A stretch of DNA of 46,531 nucleotides, taken from NCBI GenBank assembly GCA_017630035.1, contig JAGBWA010000003.1, forward strand, positions 1 to 46,531, written 5' to 3'. Source of the DNA: Bacteroides sp. (GTDB taxonomy: Bacteria; Bacteroidota; Bacteroidia; Bacteroidales; Bacteroidaceae). Position numbers and translations under genes: made by a program. Position 1 is the first letter of the stretch. Each line of letters opens with the position of its first letter. Shown piece by piece: positions 33,277-43,224 of this stretch. The notes below the pieces were generated by a model that made no database searches, was not told where the DNA came from, and saw nothing but the letters and a program-made list of their open reading frames with translations.

Positions 33277-34359
33277 TTATTCCATATACAGATAATCGTA
33301 ATGCACAACAGGTTTATGTCCGTGCTTACCCATCGATTCGCGAGCTTGCACAGAGTCACAATTGGTTTTACCAACCCCTATTTGCGTACCATCGGGAGCA
33401 ATGATTCGCACAATATCATCCTTTTCGAACTCGCCTTCTACTGCAACAATGCCAACAGGCAATAGGCTGGTAGCCTTTTCACCGCAAAGCACTGATACGG
33501 CTTGCTCGTTCAAGTGCAATTCTCCTTTAGCAAAACCTTCGCTATGAGCAATCCATTTCTTAACACTCGAAACGGTTTGCGAAGAAGGTATAAAGCGAGT
33601 GCAGAGTGTCTCGGCAGGATGTTGTACCAAATCGACCAAAATATTATCGCGCTTTCCATTGGCAATGATTACCGATATGCCTTCGTCGGCCACCTTGCGA
33701 GCAATGGTTGTTTTCGTCAGCATACCTCCACGACCGAAACTTGACTTACCCACTTGGATATAACTGCTGAGGTCTTTACCAGGCTCTATTTCGCGAATGA
33801 CTTGCGATTGTGGATTATCGGGCGAGCCATCGTAAATGCCATCAATATTACTCAAGATAATAAGCGCTTGCGCATCCATCATCGTAGCAATGAGGCCAGA
33901 CAATTCATCATTATCGGTAAACATCAATTCGCTAACAGAGATGGTATCGTTTTCATTGACAATGGGAATTACGCCATTCTCCAACATCACCATCATGCAA
34001 TTGCGTTGATTCAAATAATGACGGCGAGTAGAGAAACTCTCCTTCATGGTAAGCACTTGTCCCACTGGGATACCATGCTCACGGAATAGTTCGTAATAAC
34101 GATTGATTAGTTTGGCTTGACCTACAGCCGAATACAGTTGTCGCTGGTCAACGCTATCCAACTTACGAATAGCCGAAACCTCACTGCGACCAGAAGCCAC
34201 AGCACCCGATGAAACGAGGATGACCTCTACCCCTTGTTTATGCAATTCGGCAATCTGATCGACCAATGCCGACATGCGCGTCACATCGAGAGTTCCATCG
34301 CGACGAGTCAAAACGTTACTGCCTACTTTGACAGCAATTCTTGTTAGTTGTTGCATCAT
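33277..34359 (-). CDS. proB: Glutamate 5-kinase (ProB)
   Basis: ProB phosphorylates glutamate on the gamma carboxyl group and starts proline synthesis. The 360-residue protein has an N-terminal amino-acid kinase domain ([43 protein letters not shown]). A C-terminal PUA domain occupies about residues 270-360. It lies 26 bases after murI and 2 bases before proA. Feedback control by proline is expected for the family but is not shown by the sequence. Confidence 0.96.
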   Translation of the reverse strand: MMQQLTRIAVKVGSNVLTRRDGTLDVTRMSALVDQIAELHKQGVEVILVSSGAVASGRSEVSAIRKLDSVDQRQLYSAVGQAKLINRYYELFREHGIPVGQVLTMKESFSTRRHYLNQRNCMMVMLENGVIPIVNENDTISVSELMFTDNDELSGLIATMMDAQALIILSNIDGIYDGSPDNPQSQVIREIEPGKDLSSYIQVGKSSFGRGGMLTKTTIARKVADEGISVIIANGKRDNILVDLVQHPAETLCTRFIPSSQTVSSVKKWIAHSEGFAKGELHLNEQAVSVLCGEKATSLLPVGIVAVEGEFEKDDIVRIIAPDGTQIGVGKTNCDSVQARESMGKHGHKPVVHYDYLYME

Positions 34360-34385
34360 TGTATTATGTCTGCTTTATGGTTATA

Positions 34386-35228
34386 TTATTCCAACGAAAT
34401 TCGTTCTACATTTATCTGTTCGTTCAAGAAATAAGAGGCTGATTCGGCAAACTTATCCGCTGCCTCGGTAGTAAGATATCGGCAACTACCCTGTTTGGTA
34501 CATTTAACATCCATCTCGGGATGACGATGCAGATAATCTTTCAAACTATTTGCCACCAATTCCCCTTGCGAAACAATTTGGATATTATCGGGCATGTATG
34601 TTCTTATCTTTGGCAATAGAAGTGGATAGTGTGTACATCCCAGAATCATCGTATCTATGCTATCGTCCTGCCGTATTAACTCGGTGATATACTTCTCTAC
34701 AAAATAATCGGCACCGGCAGCATCGGCCTCGCCATTCTCAACCAAAGGTACCCACATGGGGCATGCCTTACCAGAAACCTCAACATCCGGATATAGTTTC
34801 TTTATCTCCAACGGATAGGATTCCGATTTAATGGTACCGGCAGTAGCTAAAACGCCTACATGGCGCGAGTGTGTCAGTGTGCCTATTGTTTCTACCGTTG
34901 GACGAATAACCCCTAACACACGACGATTCTCGTCCAAGCGAGGCAAGTTATTCATTTGAATCGTGCGCAAAGCCTTGGCAGAGGCTGTATTACAAGCCAA
35001 TATCACCAAATGGCATCCCATTTCGAAAAGCTTTTCTACGGCCTGAAGTGTAAATTCATAAACAACCTCGAACGAGCGTGAGCCATAGGGCGAGCGAGCA
35101 TTATCGCCTAAATAGAGATAATCGTATTGCGGCAATAATTCACGCACTTTACTCAATATGGTCAAGCCTCCATATCCGGAGTCAAACACACCTATAGGGC
35201 CTGGAGATGTTGATAGAGGCAATCTCAT
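34386..35228 (-). CDS. murI: Glutamate racemase (MurI)
   Basis: MurI makes D-glutamate for peptidoglycan. The 280-residue protein has the two catalytic cysteines in ILACNTASAKA and MILGCTHYPLLLPK and the N-terminal IGVFDSGYGGLTI motif. The start at 35228 (MRLPLSTSPGPIGVFDSG) is preferred; a longer frame reaching 35264 would begin inside the terminator hairpin of the preceding gene. It is followed by proB after 26 bases, so a glutamate-derived amino-acid group may be formed. Confidence 0.95.
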   Translation of the reverse strand: MRLPLSTSPGPIGVFDSGYGGLTILSKVRELLPQYDYLYLGDNARSPYGSRSFEVVYEFTLQAVEKLFEMGCHLVILACNTASAKALRTIQMNNLPRLDENRRVLGVIRPTVETIGTLTHSRHVGVLATAGTIKSESYPLEIKKLYPDVEVSGKACPMWVPLVENGEADAAGADYFVEKYITELIRQDDSIDTMILGCTHYPLLLPKIRTYMPDNIQIVSQGELVANSLKDYLHRHPEMDVKCTKQGSCRYLTTEAADKFAESASYFLNEQINVERISLE

Positions 35229-35241
35229 AACTGAATGATAT

Positions 35242-35283
35242 AAAAAAAGCGGCATCGGAAGCAAACAGCATATCCGTGCCGCC
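35242..35283 (-). terminator. Terminator after the distal OmpH/Skp gene
   Basis: On the minus strand the stem GCGGCACGGA/TCCGATGCCGC (one bulge) is followed by a run of seven T. It separates the bamA-skp operon from murI. Confidence 0.88.
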
Positions 35284-35303
35284 TATAAGGGATAAATAAA
35301 TGC

Positions 35304-35810
35304 TTACTTAATACCTAATTGAGCCTTCACCTTAGCTGTTAAATCAATGCTTTCAGCACCAATGAATGCCAATGGAGTAGAAGCTACATCAAAGATATAT
35401 ACTACACCTTCGGCCTTACCTACAGCATCAATAGCTTCAGTCAACTTTTGTTGGATAGGCACCATAGCTTCTTGTTGAGCTTGTTGCAAAGCTTGATAAG
35501 CTTCTTGTTGGAATTGTTGCAAACGTTGATCCATATCGGCCAAGTCTCTTTGACGACGTTCAGCGATATTCTTTGGCAAAGAATCGGCTTGAGCAACAAA
35601 TTCTTGATACTTCTTAGTGAACTCTTCTCTGCTGCTTTCAAACTCCTTTTGATATTGTTGGCTCAAAGTTTCCAAATCAGCTTGAGCTTTAATAAATTCT
35701 GGCATTACTACCATCACTTCTTGAGAGTTCATGTGTCCAAACTTAGATTGTCCCATTGCACACAAAGGCAAAACGAACAATGCTACGAGTAAAACGATTT
35801 TCTTCAACAT
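35304..35810 (-). CDS. OmpH/Skp-family periplasmic chaperone (distal copy)
   Basis: The protein has 168 residues. The signal peptide ends in LCAMGQ, followed by a short strand and a long, Gln/Glu-rich helical region (about residues 35-125) that forms the Skp 'tentacle' coiled coils. A small beta domain ends with VVYIFDVASTPLAF. Skp proteins form trimers that hold unfolded outer-membrane proteins in the periplasm. It is the second of two adjacent copies after bamA. A TACATTTG element in the 73-base gap before it may provide extra transcription. Confidence 0.9.
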   Translation of the reverse strand: MLKKIVLLVALFVLPLCAMGQSKFGHMNSQEVMVVMPEFIKAQADLETLSQQYQKEFESSREEFTKKYQEFVAQADSLPKNIAERRQRDLADMDQRLQQFQQEAYQALQQAQQEAMVPIQQKLTEAIDAVGKAEGVVYIFDVASTPLAFIGAESIDLTAKVKAQLGIK

Positions 35811-35870
35811 AATTCTTAGTTTTATGATTTTTAAATTATTATTTTCAAGTAATTATAACTATTCTCGTTG

Positions 35871-35878
35871 CAAATGTA
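35871..35878 (-). promoter_or_regulatory. Possible internal -7 element before the distal OmpH/Skp gene
   Basis: The minus strand reads TACATTTG, 60 bases before the start codon; no clear -33 element is present. Confidence 0.4.
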
Positions 35879-35883
35879 TGAAA

Positions 35884-36396
35884 TTAATTTGAATATCCTA
35901 ACTTTATCAGCACTTCATTGCTAATATCAATGTCGGGAGAGGCAAATATCAAGCTTGTTGCCGATGCGCGATCAAGCACAGCAGCATATCCCTGTTGCAA
36001 TGCAATAGCCTTTACTGCTTCATAGATTTCATCTTCGATAGGTTGAAGCAAAGCAGCCTGTTTCTTTGCCATCTCACCTTCCGGACCAAAATAGTTTCTA
36101 CGCAACTCGGCCACTTCTTTCTCCTTATTAATAATAGCCTCTTCGCGTTGGGTGCGTTGTGCTTCGGTGAGGTTCTTTGCTTCCTTTTGATATTTTTCAT
36201 AAAGCGATTTAGCCTCATCAGCAATACGTTCCAATTCAGCTTGCCATACGCGAGAAGATTGATCCAACTGTTCAGTAGCTTTTTGATAGGCAGGAATCTT
36301 CTCCATAATATATTCCATATCAATCAAAGCAAATTTCTGTGCATTTGCAGAAAGCGCTACAAACGCGAACATTAGCAATAAAAAACTCTTTCTCAT
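35884..36396 (-). CDS. OmpH/Skp-family periplasmic chaperone (proximal copy)
   Basis: The protein has 170 residues. The signal peptide ends in LSANAQ and the mature protein begins KFALIDMEYIMEKIP, the classic Skp start. A charged coiled-coil region (about residues 40-130, rich in Glu/Lys/Gln) and a C-terminal beta strand with AVLDRASATSLIFA follow. It lies 18 bases after bamA and is clearly cotranscribed. The two Skp copies differ in composition: this one is more charged, the distal one richer in Gln, so they may hold different clients. Confidence 0.92.
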   Translation of the reverse strand: MRKSFLLLMFAFVALSANAQKFALIDMEYIMEKIPAYQKATEQLDQSSRVWQAELERIADEAKSLYEKYQKEAKNLTEAQRTQREEAIINKEKEVAELRRNYFGPEGEMAKKQAALLQPIEDEIYEAVKAIALQQGYAAVLDRASATSLIFASPDIDISNEVLIKLGYSN

Positions 36397-36414
36397 AACG
36401 CCAAAATATTAATA

Positions 36415-39033
36415 TTAGAACTCTTGACCTAAGATAAAGTGGAACTGACTACCACCATAGCGGCTTGAACCGTTAATCTTATCGAAACCATAAGCCCAGT
36501 CGATACCCATCATACCAATCATCGGCAAGAAGATACGCACACCCACACCGGCCGAACGCTTCAAGTCGAACGGATTGAACTTATTCACATCATGCCAAGC
36601 ATTACCGGCTTCAACGAAACCTAACGCATAGATACTTGAACTGGTTTCGAGCATCAATGGATAGCGCAATTCCAATCCTAAACGAGCGTAAGCATAACCC
36701 TCTTGACCATAAGGAGTCAACGAGCTGTTTTCATATCCACGCAAAGCTACCATTTCGGTTGCATAAGTAGAATAGCCTGTCATACCATCACCACCCACAT
36801 CGAAAGTTTCGAATGGCGACTTTTTGTACTTATTAAAGTGACCCAACAAACCGAATTCAACACGGCTCATCAATACTGGGCACTTATCGGCTGTGTTCAA
36901 TGCAGTAAATGTCTTTGCTTTAAACTTCCACTTATGGTACTCAATCCATTTATGCATTTTGTTCATATCCTCCTGGTTGTTTTGGTTATACTTACTATAA
37001 TCTACACCATCGAACAACGAGAATGGAGGAGTAATTTGCAAAGAGAATGAGAAATCAGAACCTCTACGAGGATAGATTGGATTATCGTAAGATGAACGAG
37101 CCAATGTCAAGTTCAAACTTAAGTTGTTCGATTTACCATTCGTTACAGGGAAGTATTGCCAATCGCTCAATATATATCGTTGGAATGAGAGTTCAGCAGT
37201 AAATTGGAAATAGTCATCAGGCCATTTCAAACGCTTACCAAACAGAATCGAAAGACCATACATCTGAATACTCTTATCCGGGTCGTAATAATTCTCATAA
37301 CTATTATAGTTGCCATAGTTGTACATACCATAGCCATACATACCGCTATAATAACTATTGTAATAGCTGTTCATATAAGCCGAATTGTAGTATTGGCTAC
37401 TGATATCTGTTTGGCGAGAATAGTATGCCGATACCGAGAATGCGTTGGGGCGTTTACCACCAAACCAAGGATCGTAGAACGACAAGCTATACGATTGGTA
37501 GTACTTCGCATTGGTTTGCGCACTGACAGTCAAGGTTTGTCCATCGCCTTGAGGCAAGATTCCGCGATAGTTTTCACCAGGATGCAACAAATTCTCTAAC
37601 GAGAAGTTCGTAAACTTCAAACTCAACTTACCAATAACACCCGTTTGTCCCCAACCAGCCGAGAACTCTACCTGGTCGTTGGCTTTCGACACCAAGTTAT
37701 AAGCGATATCTACCGATGCATTTTCGGGATGAGGTTGCACATCGGGTACAATTTGTTCGGGGTCGAAGTGTCCCATCTGTTGAATTTCGCGCATTGAACG
37801 CATCAACGCTTCACGGCTGAACAACTCTCCCGGACGAGTACGCAATTCACGACGTACTACATTTTCATACAATCGGTCGTTACCATTAATGCTTACCTTA
37901 TTAATAGTAGCTTGTGGGCCTTCGATTACACGCATTTCAAGGTCGATAGAATCGCCTACAATGTTTACTTCGACCGGTTCCACGCTACTGAAGATATAGC
38001 CATTGTTGTAATAGAGATTACTGATTGCGTCTTCATCTTCTGCAACACGTTCCGACAACAGTTTTTGGTTGTACACATCGCCCTTCTTCATTCGGAGCAA
38101 GTAGTCCATTTGTTCGGCAGAGTAAAGTGTATTACCCACCCAGTTGACGTTGCGCAAATAGTATCGTTGACCTTCATCAATTTCAAGATACACATTAACG
38201 GTTTTATCGTCATGCGGAGAAACGCTATCTACAAGAATAGCAGCATCACGATAACCCATTTCGTTATATTTGTCGATAATCAGTTGTTTATCGGCTTCAA
38301 AGTTCTCTTCAACGAATTTCTTTGTACGGAAGAAGTTTACCAACTTATTCTTTTCGTTGGTCTTTTTCATGGTTCGCTTCAACTTCTTATCCGTAAGCAC
38401 TTCGTTACCTACAATCGTAATGGCATTAACCTTTACCTTTTCTTTTTTATCCACTACAATTTCTACGATAACTTGTCCTTCGTTGTTCGGGTCATCCTTT
38501 TGGTCGATAAATACTTCTGCATTTTTAAAGCCCTTGTCGTCGTAATAGCGTTTGATTAATGTTTCAGCACGATCCACAGCATTGGGTGTAATCTGTCCAC
38601 CCTTCAACATGCCTATACGGTCGTTCAAATCATCTTTTTCCGACTTTTTTACACCTTTATAGACAATATCCGACACACGAGGACGCAAAGCCACAAGAAT
38701 GGTGATCCATGTTTTATTTCCCGAGATACTATCTTGCGTGATACTTACATCCGAGAACAAGCCATGTCTCCAATATCGCTTACATGCTTCAGTGATGTCA
38801 TCGCCAGGGATTGTTACCTCTTGACCTTTCACCAAACCAGAAAGTCCAATGATAACATAATCTTCGTAGGTGCCTGCACCTTCGACATTGATACCAGCCA
38901 ATTCATATGTTTTGGGTGTTCCTGAATAAAGCACCACAGGTTGCTCGTAGTTTGTGTCTTGTGCCGAAGCTATCTGTGTGCCTACGAATAGGCATACAGT
39001 CATCATTAATATGGATAAAATACGATAATGCAT
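36415..39033 (-). CDS. bamA: Outer-membrane assembly factor BamA
   Basis: BamA is the central pore of the outer-membrane beta-barrel assembly machine. The 872-residue protein has a signal peptide ending in IASAQD, several POTRA domains (about residues 45-440, for example VKVNAITIVGNEVLTDKKLKR and TINKVSINGNDRLYENVVRRELRTRPGE), and a C-terminal barrel ending in FHFILGQEF. The barrel contains an unusual Tyr/Asn-rich insertion at about residues 543-586. It lies 17 bases after uppS and before two Skp chaperone genes, a functional grouping conserved in many bacteria. Confidence 0.96.
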   Translation of the reverse strand: MHYRILSILMMTVCLFVGTQIASAQDTNYEQPVVLYSGTPKTYELAGINVEGAGTYEDYVIIGLSGLVKGQEVTIPGDDITEACKRYWRHGLFSDVSITQDSISGNKTWITILVALRPRVSDIVYKGVKKSEKDDLNDRIGMLKGGQITPNAVDRAETLIKRYYDDKGFKNAEVFIDQKDDPNNEGQVIVEIVVDKKEKVKVNAITIVGNEVLTDKKLKRTMKKTNEKNKLVNFFRTKKFVEENFEADKQLIIDKYNEMGYRDAAILVDSVSPHDDKTVNVYLEIDEGQRYYLRNVNWVGNTLYSAEQMDYLLRMKKGDVYNQKLLSERVAEDEDAISNLYYNNGYIFSSVEPVEVNIVGDSIDLEMRVIEGPQATINKVSINGNDRLYENVVRRELRTRPGELFSREALMRSMREIQQMGHFDPEQIVPDVQPHPENASVDIAYNLVSKANDQVEFSAGWGQTGVIGKLSLKFTNFSLENLLHPGENYRGILPQGDGQTLTVSAQTNAKYYQSYSLSFYDPWFGGKRPNAFSVSAYYSRQTDISSQYYNSAYMNSYYNSYYSGMYGYGMYNYGNYNSYENYYDPDKSIQMYGLSILFGKRLKWPDDYFQFTAELSFQRYILSDWQYFPVTNGKSNNLSLNLTLARSSYDNPIYPRRGSDFSFSLQITPPFSLFDGVDYSKYNQNNQEDMNKMHKWIEYHKWKFKAKTFTALNTADKCPVLMSRVEFGLLGHFNKYKKSPFETFDVGGDGMTGYSTYATEMVALRGYENSSLTPYGQEGYAYARLGLELRYPLMLETSSSIYALGFVEAGNAWHDVNKFNPFDLKRSAGVGVRIFLPMIGMMGIDWAYGFDKINGSSRYGGSQFHFILGQEF

Positions 39034-39050
39034 TTATGTATTGTTTATAT

Positions 39051-39806
39051 TTACTTTATACTATTACTAACTTGTTCACTTGTTTTGCCAAATCTTCTTT
39101 CGCGTTGTTGGAAATCGCAGATGGCTTTACAAAATTCTTCTTCCCTAAAATCGGGCCAGAAAGTATCACAGAAATACAATTCCGAATAAGCACATTGCCA
39201 CAACAGATAGTTGCTCAATCTTAGTTCGCCACCTGTACGAATCAGCAAATCGGGATTTGGCATAAAGTTTGTAGCCAAATGGGCCGAGATAGTATCAGCC
39301 TCTATATCTTCGATAGCAAGTTTCCCTTGCGCCACCAAAGCGGCAATCTTTCGTGTTGCTTGCGTCAATTCCCAATGCGACGAATAACTCAATGCAAGCA
39401 CCAAAGTCATTCCCGAGTTTTGCGATGTATGTTCTATACATTGTTGCAAACGTTCTTGTACATTGAGTGGAAGTTTCTCTATATCGCCCACAATTTGGAA
39501 ACGAATATTATTCTTCATAAAGGTCTCTTCTTCTATCGATTCGAAAAGCAGAGACATCAATGCAGCTACTTCGTTGCTGGGACGATTCCAATTCTCGGTA
39601 GAGAACGTATAAAGAGTTAAGAACTGAACGCCAAGGCGGGCAGCTTCTTCGGCTATAATATGCACAGTTTCAGCACCGGCTTGGTGACCATAGCTTCGTT
39701 CGTGTCCACGAAGTTTTGCCCAACGTCCATTACCATCCATAATAATTGCTACATGGGCAGGTATTCTTGTTTTATCTATTTGTTCTTTATACGACAACAT
39801 CGGCAC
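39051..39806 (-). CDS. uppS: Isoprenyl transferase (undecaprenyl diphosphate synthase)
   Basis: UppS condenses isopentenyl diphosphate units onto farnesyl diphosphate to make the lipid carrier for peptidoglycan and surface polysaccharides. The 251-residue protein has the P-loop-like [14 protein letters not shown] (catalytic Asp about 24) and the later motif [18 protein letters not shown] with YSELYF. It is 20 bases after the DUF6242 gene and 17 bases before bamA. The start may be Met1 or Met3. Confidence 0.96.
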   Translation of the reverse strand: MPMLSYKEQIDKTRIPAHVAIIMDGNGRWAKLRGHERSYGHQAGAETVHIIAEEAARLGVQFLTLYTFSTENWNRPSNEVAALMSLLFESIEEETFMKNNIRFQIVGDIEKLPLNVQERLQQCIEHTSQNSGMTLVLALSYSSHWELTQATRKIAALVAQGKLAIEDIEADTISAHLATNFMPNPDLLIRTGGELRLSNYLLWQCAYSELYFCDTFWPDFREEEFCKAICDFQQRERRFGKTSEQVSNSIK

Positions 39807-39826
39807 AATTGTATTCTAAATATTTA

Positions 39827-41140
39827 TCATTGACGTTCAAATCCTAAGCGATTGATTCGTCCACGCCATAATTGATTACTGATTATTCCATTTCCGCCGC
39901 CAACAATCCAAATAAAGTTGTTCTTATCGATAGCAGCAGAATAGCCTAAAGCATCGCGCAATGAATAGGGGAATCGGATTTTTCCTGTTTCCATCTTCCA
40001 TACCAGGCCATTGGGCGATGAATAGAATGCATACAACCCTGCATCAAACAAATAGTATGTATCGCCATAATAGATGATTGATGTCTTATCGGTCAATGGG
40101 CAATAGTTATCTGCACTTGGCTCCATGCTTGCCCAGTTGTTACCATCCATCGAGAACCAAGGAATTACGCTATCCGAGTTCTTTTCCGAAGCTCCCACCA
40201 ATACCGATTTGTAAACGCCATTGGTTGTTTGATGAACGGTAGATTGTATGTTCTTTGTTGGGAATCCCTCTTCAACCTTTTCGCCCAAAGCCCATTGCAA
40301 AGAGGCATCTGTAGTGCAGAAATAGTTCTCGCCATCTACTTGCTTGATACCGGCCAATGTTGTTGGGAAAGCCGTTAACAATGCTTGCACATCGCCACTT
40401 AAGCCTTCCACCATTTGCCAGCTTGCGCCATCGGTCGATTGATAAACGTTACCATCTTGAGCCACAACAAACAAGGCATCGAAAGCCACCAACATGGTAT
40501 TCAAGATAACATCCTGAGGCATACCATCCAATGTAAGCGCTTCCCAAACAACATTGGTTGGTTCGCTTACGTTTGCTTTATAAGCCGTTACTTCGTTGTT
40601 CGACGAGTAGAGGTACAAGTAGTCGCCCAAGTTCAAGAGTTTAACAGCCTCGTTCAATGGAGCAGTTGGGAAGTTCTTGGCCGAAGCCATGTTTTTCCAA
40701 ATTAACGAATCGGGGTCTTGCTTGTGCACATTGATTGTAAGCCTATACACACGGCTTGTCATACCATCCAAGGCATGCACCTTGAAGCCCAACCCTACAG
40801 GATTGTTGACCGCAGCCGTTAAATCGACGGCCTCTCCTACAACGAAAATCGTATCCATATCGCCACTTGTGATGGCACCTGCCGCAATAGAGAAAGTATC
40901 CACTACAATGCTATCGAGCAATGTATCGGCATACATAGGCAATGAATCGCGATTGAATATCCGATGCTCTATTTGGTCTATCGAAAATTTATAGTGCTTG
41001 CCATAAATGGTATCTATGCCAAAAGCATACACGGACACATCGGTTGTATATTTATAATCATTATCAGAATCCAGACATGCACTGAAGGCAATGCACAATG
41101 TCAAGAAGCAAGTGATTACAGACAAAAATTTTATTCTCAT
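39827..41140 (-). CDS. DUF6242-family lipoprotein, beta-propeller-like
   Basis: This 437-residue lipoprotein has lipobox AFSAC with Cys 22. The N-terminal domain of about 140 residues includes VSVYAFGIDTIYGKHYKFSID, a typical Bacteroidetes surface-lipoprotein type. A C-terminal region of repeated beta blades follows (QDGNVYQSTDGASWQMVEGLSG, WFSMDGNNWASME, FYSSPNGLVWKME), resembling a Kelch- or BNR-like propeller. It heads the uppS-bamA-skp group. Function unknown; because its neighbours act in envelope assembly it may be involved there, but this is inference. Confidence 0.8.
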   Translation of the reverse strand: MRIKFLSVITCFLTLCIAFSACLDSDNDYKYTTDVSVYAFGIDTIYGKHYKFSIDQIEHRIFNRDSLPMYADTLLDSIVVDTFSIAAGAITSGDMDTIFVVGEAVDLTAAVNNPVGLGFKVHALDGMTSRVYRLTINVHKQDPDSLIWKNMASAKNFPTAPLNEAVKLLNLGDYLYLYSSNNEVTAYKANVSEPTNVVWEALTLDGMPQDVILNTMLVAFDALFVVAQDGNVYQSTDGASWQMVEGLSGDVQALLTAFPTTLAGIKQVDGENYFCTTDASLQWALGEKVEEGFPTKNIQSTVHQTTNGVYKSVLVGASEKNSDSVIPWFSMDGNNWASMEPSADNYCPLTDKTSIIYYGDTYYLFDAGLYAFYSSPNGLVWKMETGKIRFPYSLRDALGYSAAIDKNNFIWIVGGGNGIISNQLWRGRINRLGFERQ

Positions 41141-41177
41141 TACAAAGCTATTTTCTATTTGTGTTATTTACAAGCTG

Positions 41178-41185
41178 CAAAAATA
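41178..41185 (-). promoter_or_regulatory. Possible -7 element of the DUF6242-uppS-bamA operon
   Basis: The minus strand reads TATTTTTG, a TAnnTTTG match 38 bases before the DUF6242 gene. No clear -33 element is seen. Confidence 0.4.
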
Positions 41186-41291
41186 GGAACATTTTTCACT
41201 ATAATCTCCTTAAAAGGGAAGTTTTATATAAATTTATAGATAAAAAAGTACTTTTTTAGTTTTGGCGGCCATAAAATAAGGTGTTTTTAAC

Positions 41292-42329
41292 TTACTTTCG
41301 CTTATAACGAGTGATAATTCTTCCGAAATAAGGAGTTGTTTCAATGCAACAATCTGCTGGTGGTACTGGTGCTTTCACGCCATCTTGCAAGGTAAACGGA
41401 GCCTCTTCCACAAAGATTTCATCCCAGCAATTTTCGTCCAAGAAAGATTGCAACAGTTGGCTTCCGCCCTCTACCAGTAGCGACTGAATATTCCTTGCAA
41501 AAAGCACTTCCATCATTTGCGGAAGTATCGACGTTGAAAAATCCAACCGGATGTACTCAACGTTGTTGTACGGCTCTTTTTCTTTGCAGGTAAAAACGAT
41601 TGTTGGCACACTTCCATCGAAAAGATGCAAGGTATCTGGCAAAGACAAATCTTTGTCGATCACCAAGCGAAGAGGCGCTTTCCCATGCCAATCACGAATG
41701 GTTAAAGAAGGATTATCCAACAAAGCAGTACGTCTTCCTACGAGGATAGCCGTATGCTCTGACCGACGTTTATGCACAAGCATTCTTGTCAAATCGTTTG
41801 ACAACTTCACGGCCTCGCCATCGCTACGTTTATAGTCGATAAATCCATCGGAAGATTGTGCCCATTTCAGGGTAATGTATGGACGCTTTTGTGCATGGAA
41901 AGTTACAAACCTACTTATCAACTCCAAGCAGGCCTCTTCCAGTACACCCACCTTCACTTCTATACCTGCATTGCGCAGTTTTTCAATGCCTTTGCCATTT
42001 ACCTTTGCAAAGGGGTCTTGGCAACCAACGACCACTCTTTTTAGTTGTTTTTCAACAATCAAATCGGCACAAGGCGGAGTCTTTCCATGGTGCGCACATG
42101 GTTCTAAGCTGACATAGATAGTAGAGCGCTTGAGCAACTCCGGATTTTTTACCGACCGAATCGCATTCACTTCGGCATGTGCTTCACCACATTTTGCATG
42201 ATAACCCTCACCTATTATCTTACCATCGCACACAATCACGGCTCCTACCATCGGATTGGGGGGTGCTCCACACAACCCATTGCGAGCAAGCTGAATGCAA
42301 CGATGCATATATAGTTCATCCTCTTTCAT
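41292..42329 (-). CDS. ribD: Riboflavin biosynthesis deaminase/reductase (RibD)
   Basis: This 345-residue bifunctional enzyme performs the second and third steps of riboflavin synthesis. The N-terminal zinc deaminase domain (about residues 1-145) shows H51-A-E53 in GEAHAEVNAI and C78/C87 in LEPCAHHGKTPPC. The C-terminal NADPH reductase domain begins around ITLKWAQSSDGFID. It is a single gene, divergent from prmC. No FMN riboswitch is visible upstream. Confidence 0.95.
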   Translation of the reverse strand: MKEDELYMHRCIQLARNGLCGAPPNPMVGAVIVCDGKIIGEGYHAKCGEAHAEVNAIRSVKNPELLKRSTIYVSLEPCAHHGKTPPCADLIVEKQLKRVVVGCQDPFAKVNGKGIEKLRNAGIEVKVGVLEEACLELISRFVTFHAQKRPYITLKWAQSSDGFIDYKRSDGEAVKLSNDLTRMLVHKRRSEHTAILVGRRTALLDNPSLTIRDWHGKAPLRLVIDKDLSLPDTLHLFDGSVPTIVFTCKEKEPYNNVEYIRLDFSTSILPQMMEVLFARNIQSLLVEGGSQLLQSFLDENCWDEIFVEEAPFTLQDGVKAPVPPADCCIETTPYFGRIITRYKRK

Positions 42330-42334
42330 AAGCT

Positions 42335-42365
42335 TTTGGCAAACAAAATATATTTGTTACTTTTG
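42335..42365 (+). promoter_or_regulatory. Promoter of prmC-recX
   Basis: TTTG (42335-42338), a 19-base spacer and TACTTTTG (42358-42365), 22 bases before the prmC start. Confidence 0.78.
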
Positions 42366-42387
42366 CATCCGAATTTAAAATCCGGTT

Positions 42388-43224
42388 ATGCACATCACTC
42401 CTTCCTTCCTTCGCGAACAATTGAGCAAAAGCTATGAGCCTCAAGAGGCTAATGGCTTGGCACGCATCATTTTCTGCGATATCTTAGGACAGAGCAATGT
42501 AGATTATTATCTGTGCAAAGATATAGATTTATCGGGAAACGAAGAAGAAAAAGTGAAAAGCATTCTTCAACGACTGGAAAAATACGAACCGATACAATAC
42601 ATAGAAGGGAAAAAATATTTTTCAGGAAGGGTATTTTTTGTGAGGCAAGGCGTCTTGATTCCAAGACCGGAAACAGAAGAGTTGGTAGAGCTTGCTGCAC
42701 AGGCGTGCAAACCGAATGCTAAAATCCTGGATATTGGCACCGGTAGTGGATGCATTGCCATTTCTTTAGCCAAAAAACTACCCGAAGCCGAAGTGCATGC
42801 TTGGGACATCTCGGAAGTGGCCCTTGAAGTAGCCAAACAAAACAATGCACAATTAAAGGCAGCTGTCCATTTCGAGCAGCACGACATTCTTACATACCAA
42901 GCCACCGGAGAAGAGGCTTTCGACCTCATCATCAGCAATCCGCCCTACATTGCCGAAAGCGAAAAGGCTGAGATGGAGCCAAATGTGTTAGCATGGGAGC
43001 CCAGCATTGCTTTGTTTGTGCCCGACAACGACCCCCTACTCTTTTACCGACGCATTGGCGAATTAGCACTTCGCATGCTTACACCCAACGGGAAATTATT
43101 TTTCGAAATCAATCGCGCTTATGGCGATGCAACAAAGCAACTACTTTGCAATCAAGGATATAAAAACATACATATACAGAAAGATTTATCGGGCAACGAC
43201 CGGTTTGTTTACGCAGAAAGATGA
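42388..43224 (+). CDS. prmC: Peptide chain release factor glutamine methyltransferase (PrmC)
   Basis: PrmC methylates the Gln of the GGQ motif of release factors. The 278-residue protein has an N-terminal helical domain, the SAM-binding motif ILDIGTGSGCIAI (about residues 113-125), and the NPPY motif (184-187) in ISNPPYIAESE. The segment IPRPETEELVELA precedes the catalytic domain, as usual for this family. Its stop overlaps the recX start as ATGA. Confidence 0.95.
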   Translation: MHITPSFLREQLSKSYEPQEANGLARIIFCDILGQSNVDYYLCKDIDLSGNEEEKVKSILQRLEKYEPIQYIEGKKYFSGRVFFVRQGVLIPRPETEELVELAAQACKPNAKILDIGTGSGCIAISLAKKLPEAEVHAWDISEVALEVAKQNNAQLKAAVHFEQHDILTYQATGEEAFDLIISNPPYIAESEKAEMEPNVLAWEPSIALFVPDNDPLLFYRRIGELALRMLTPNGKLFFEINRAYGDATKQLLCNQGYKNIHIQKDLSGNDRFVYAER

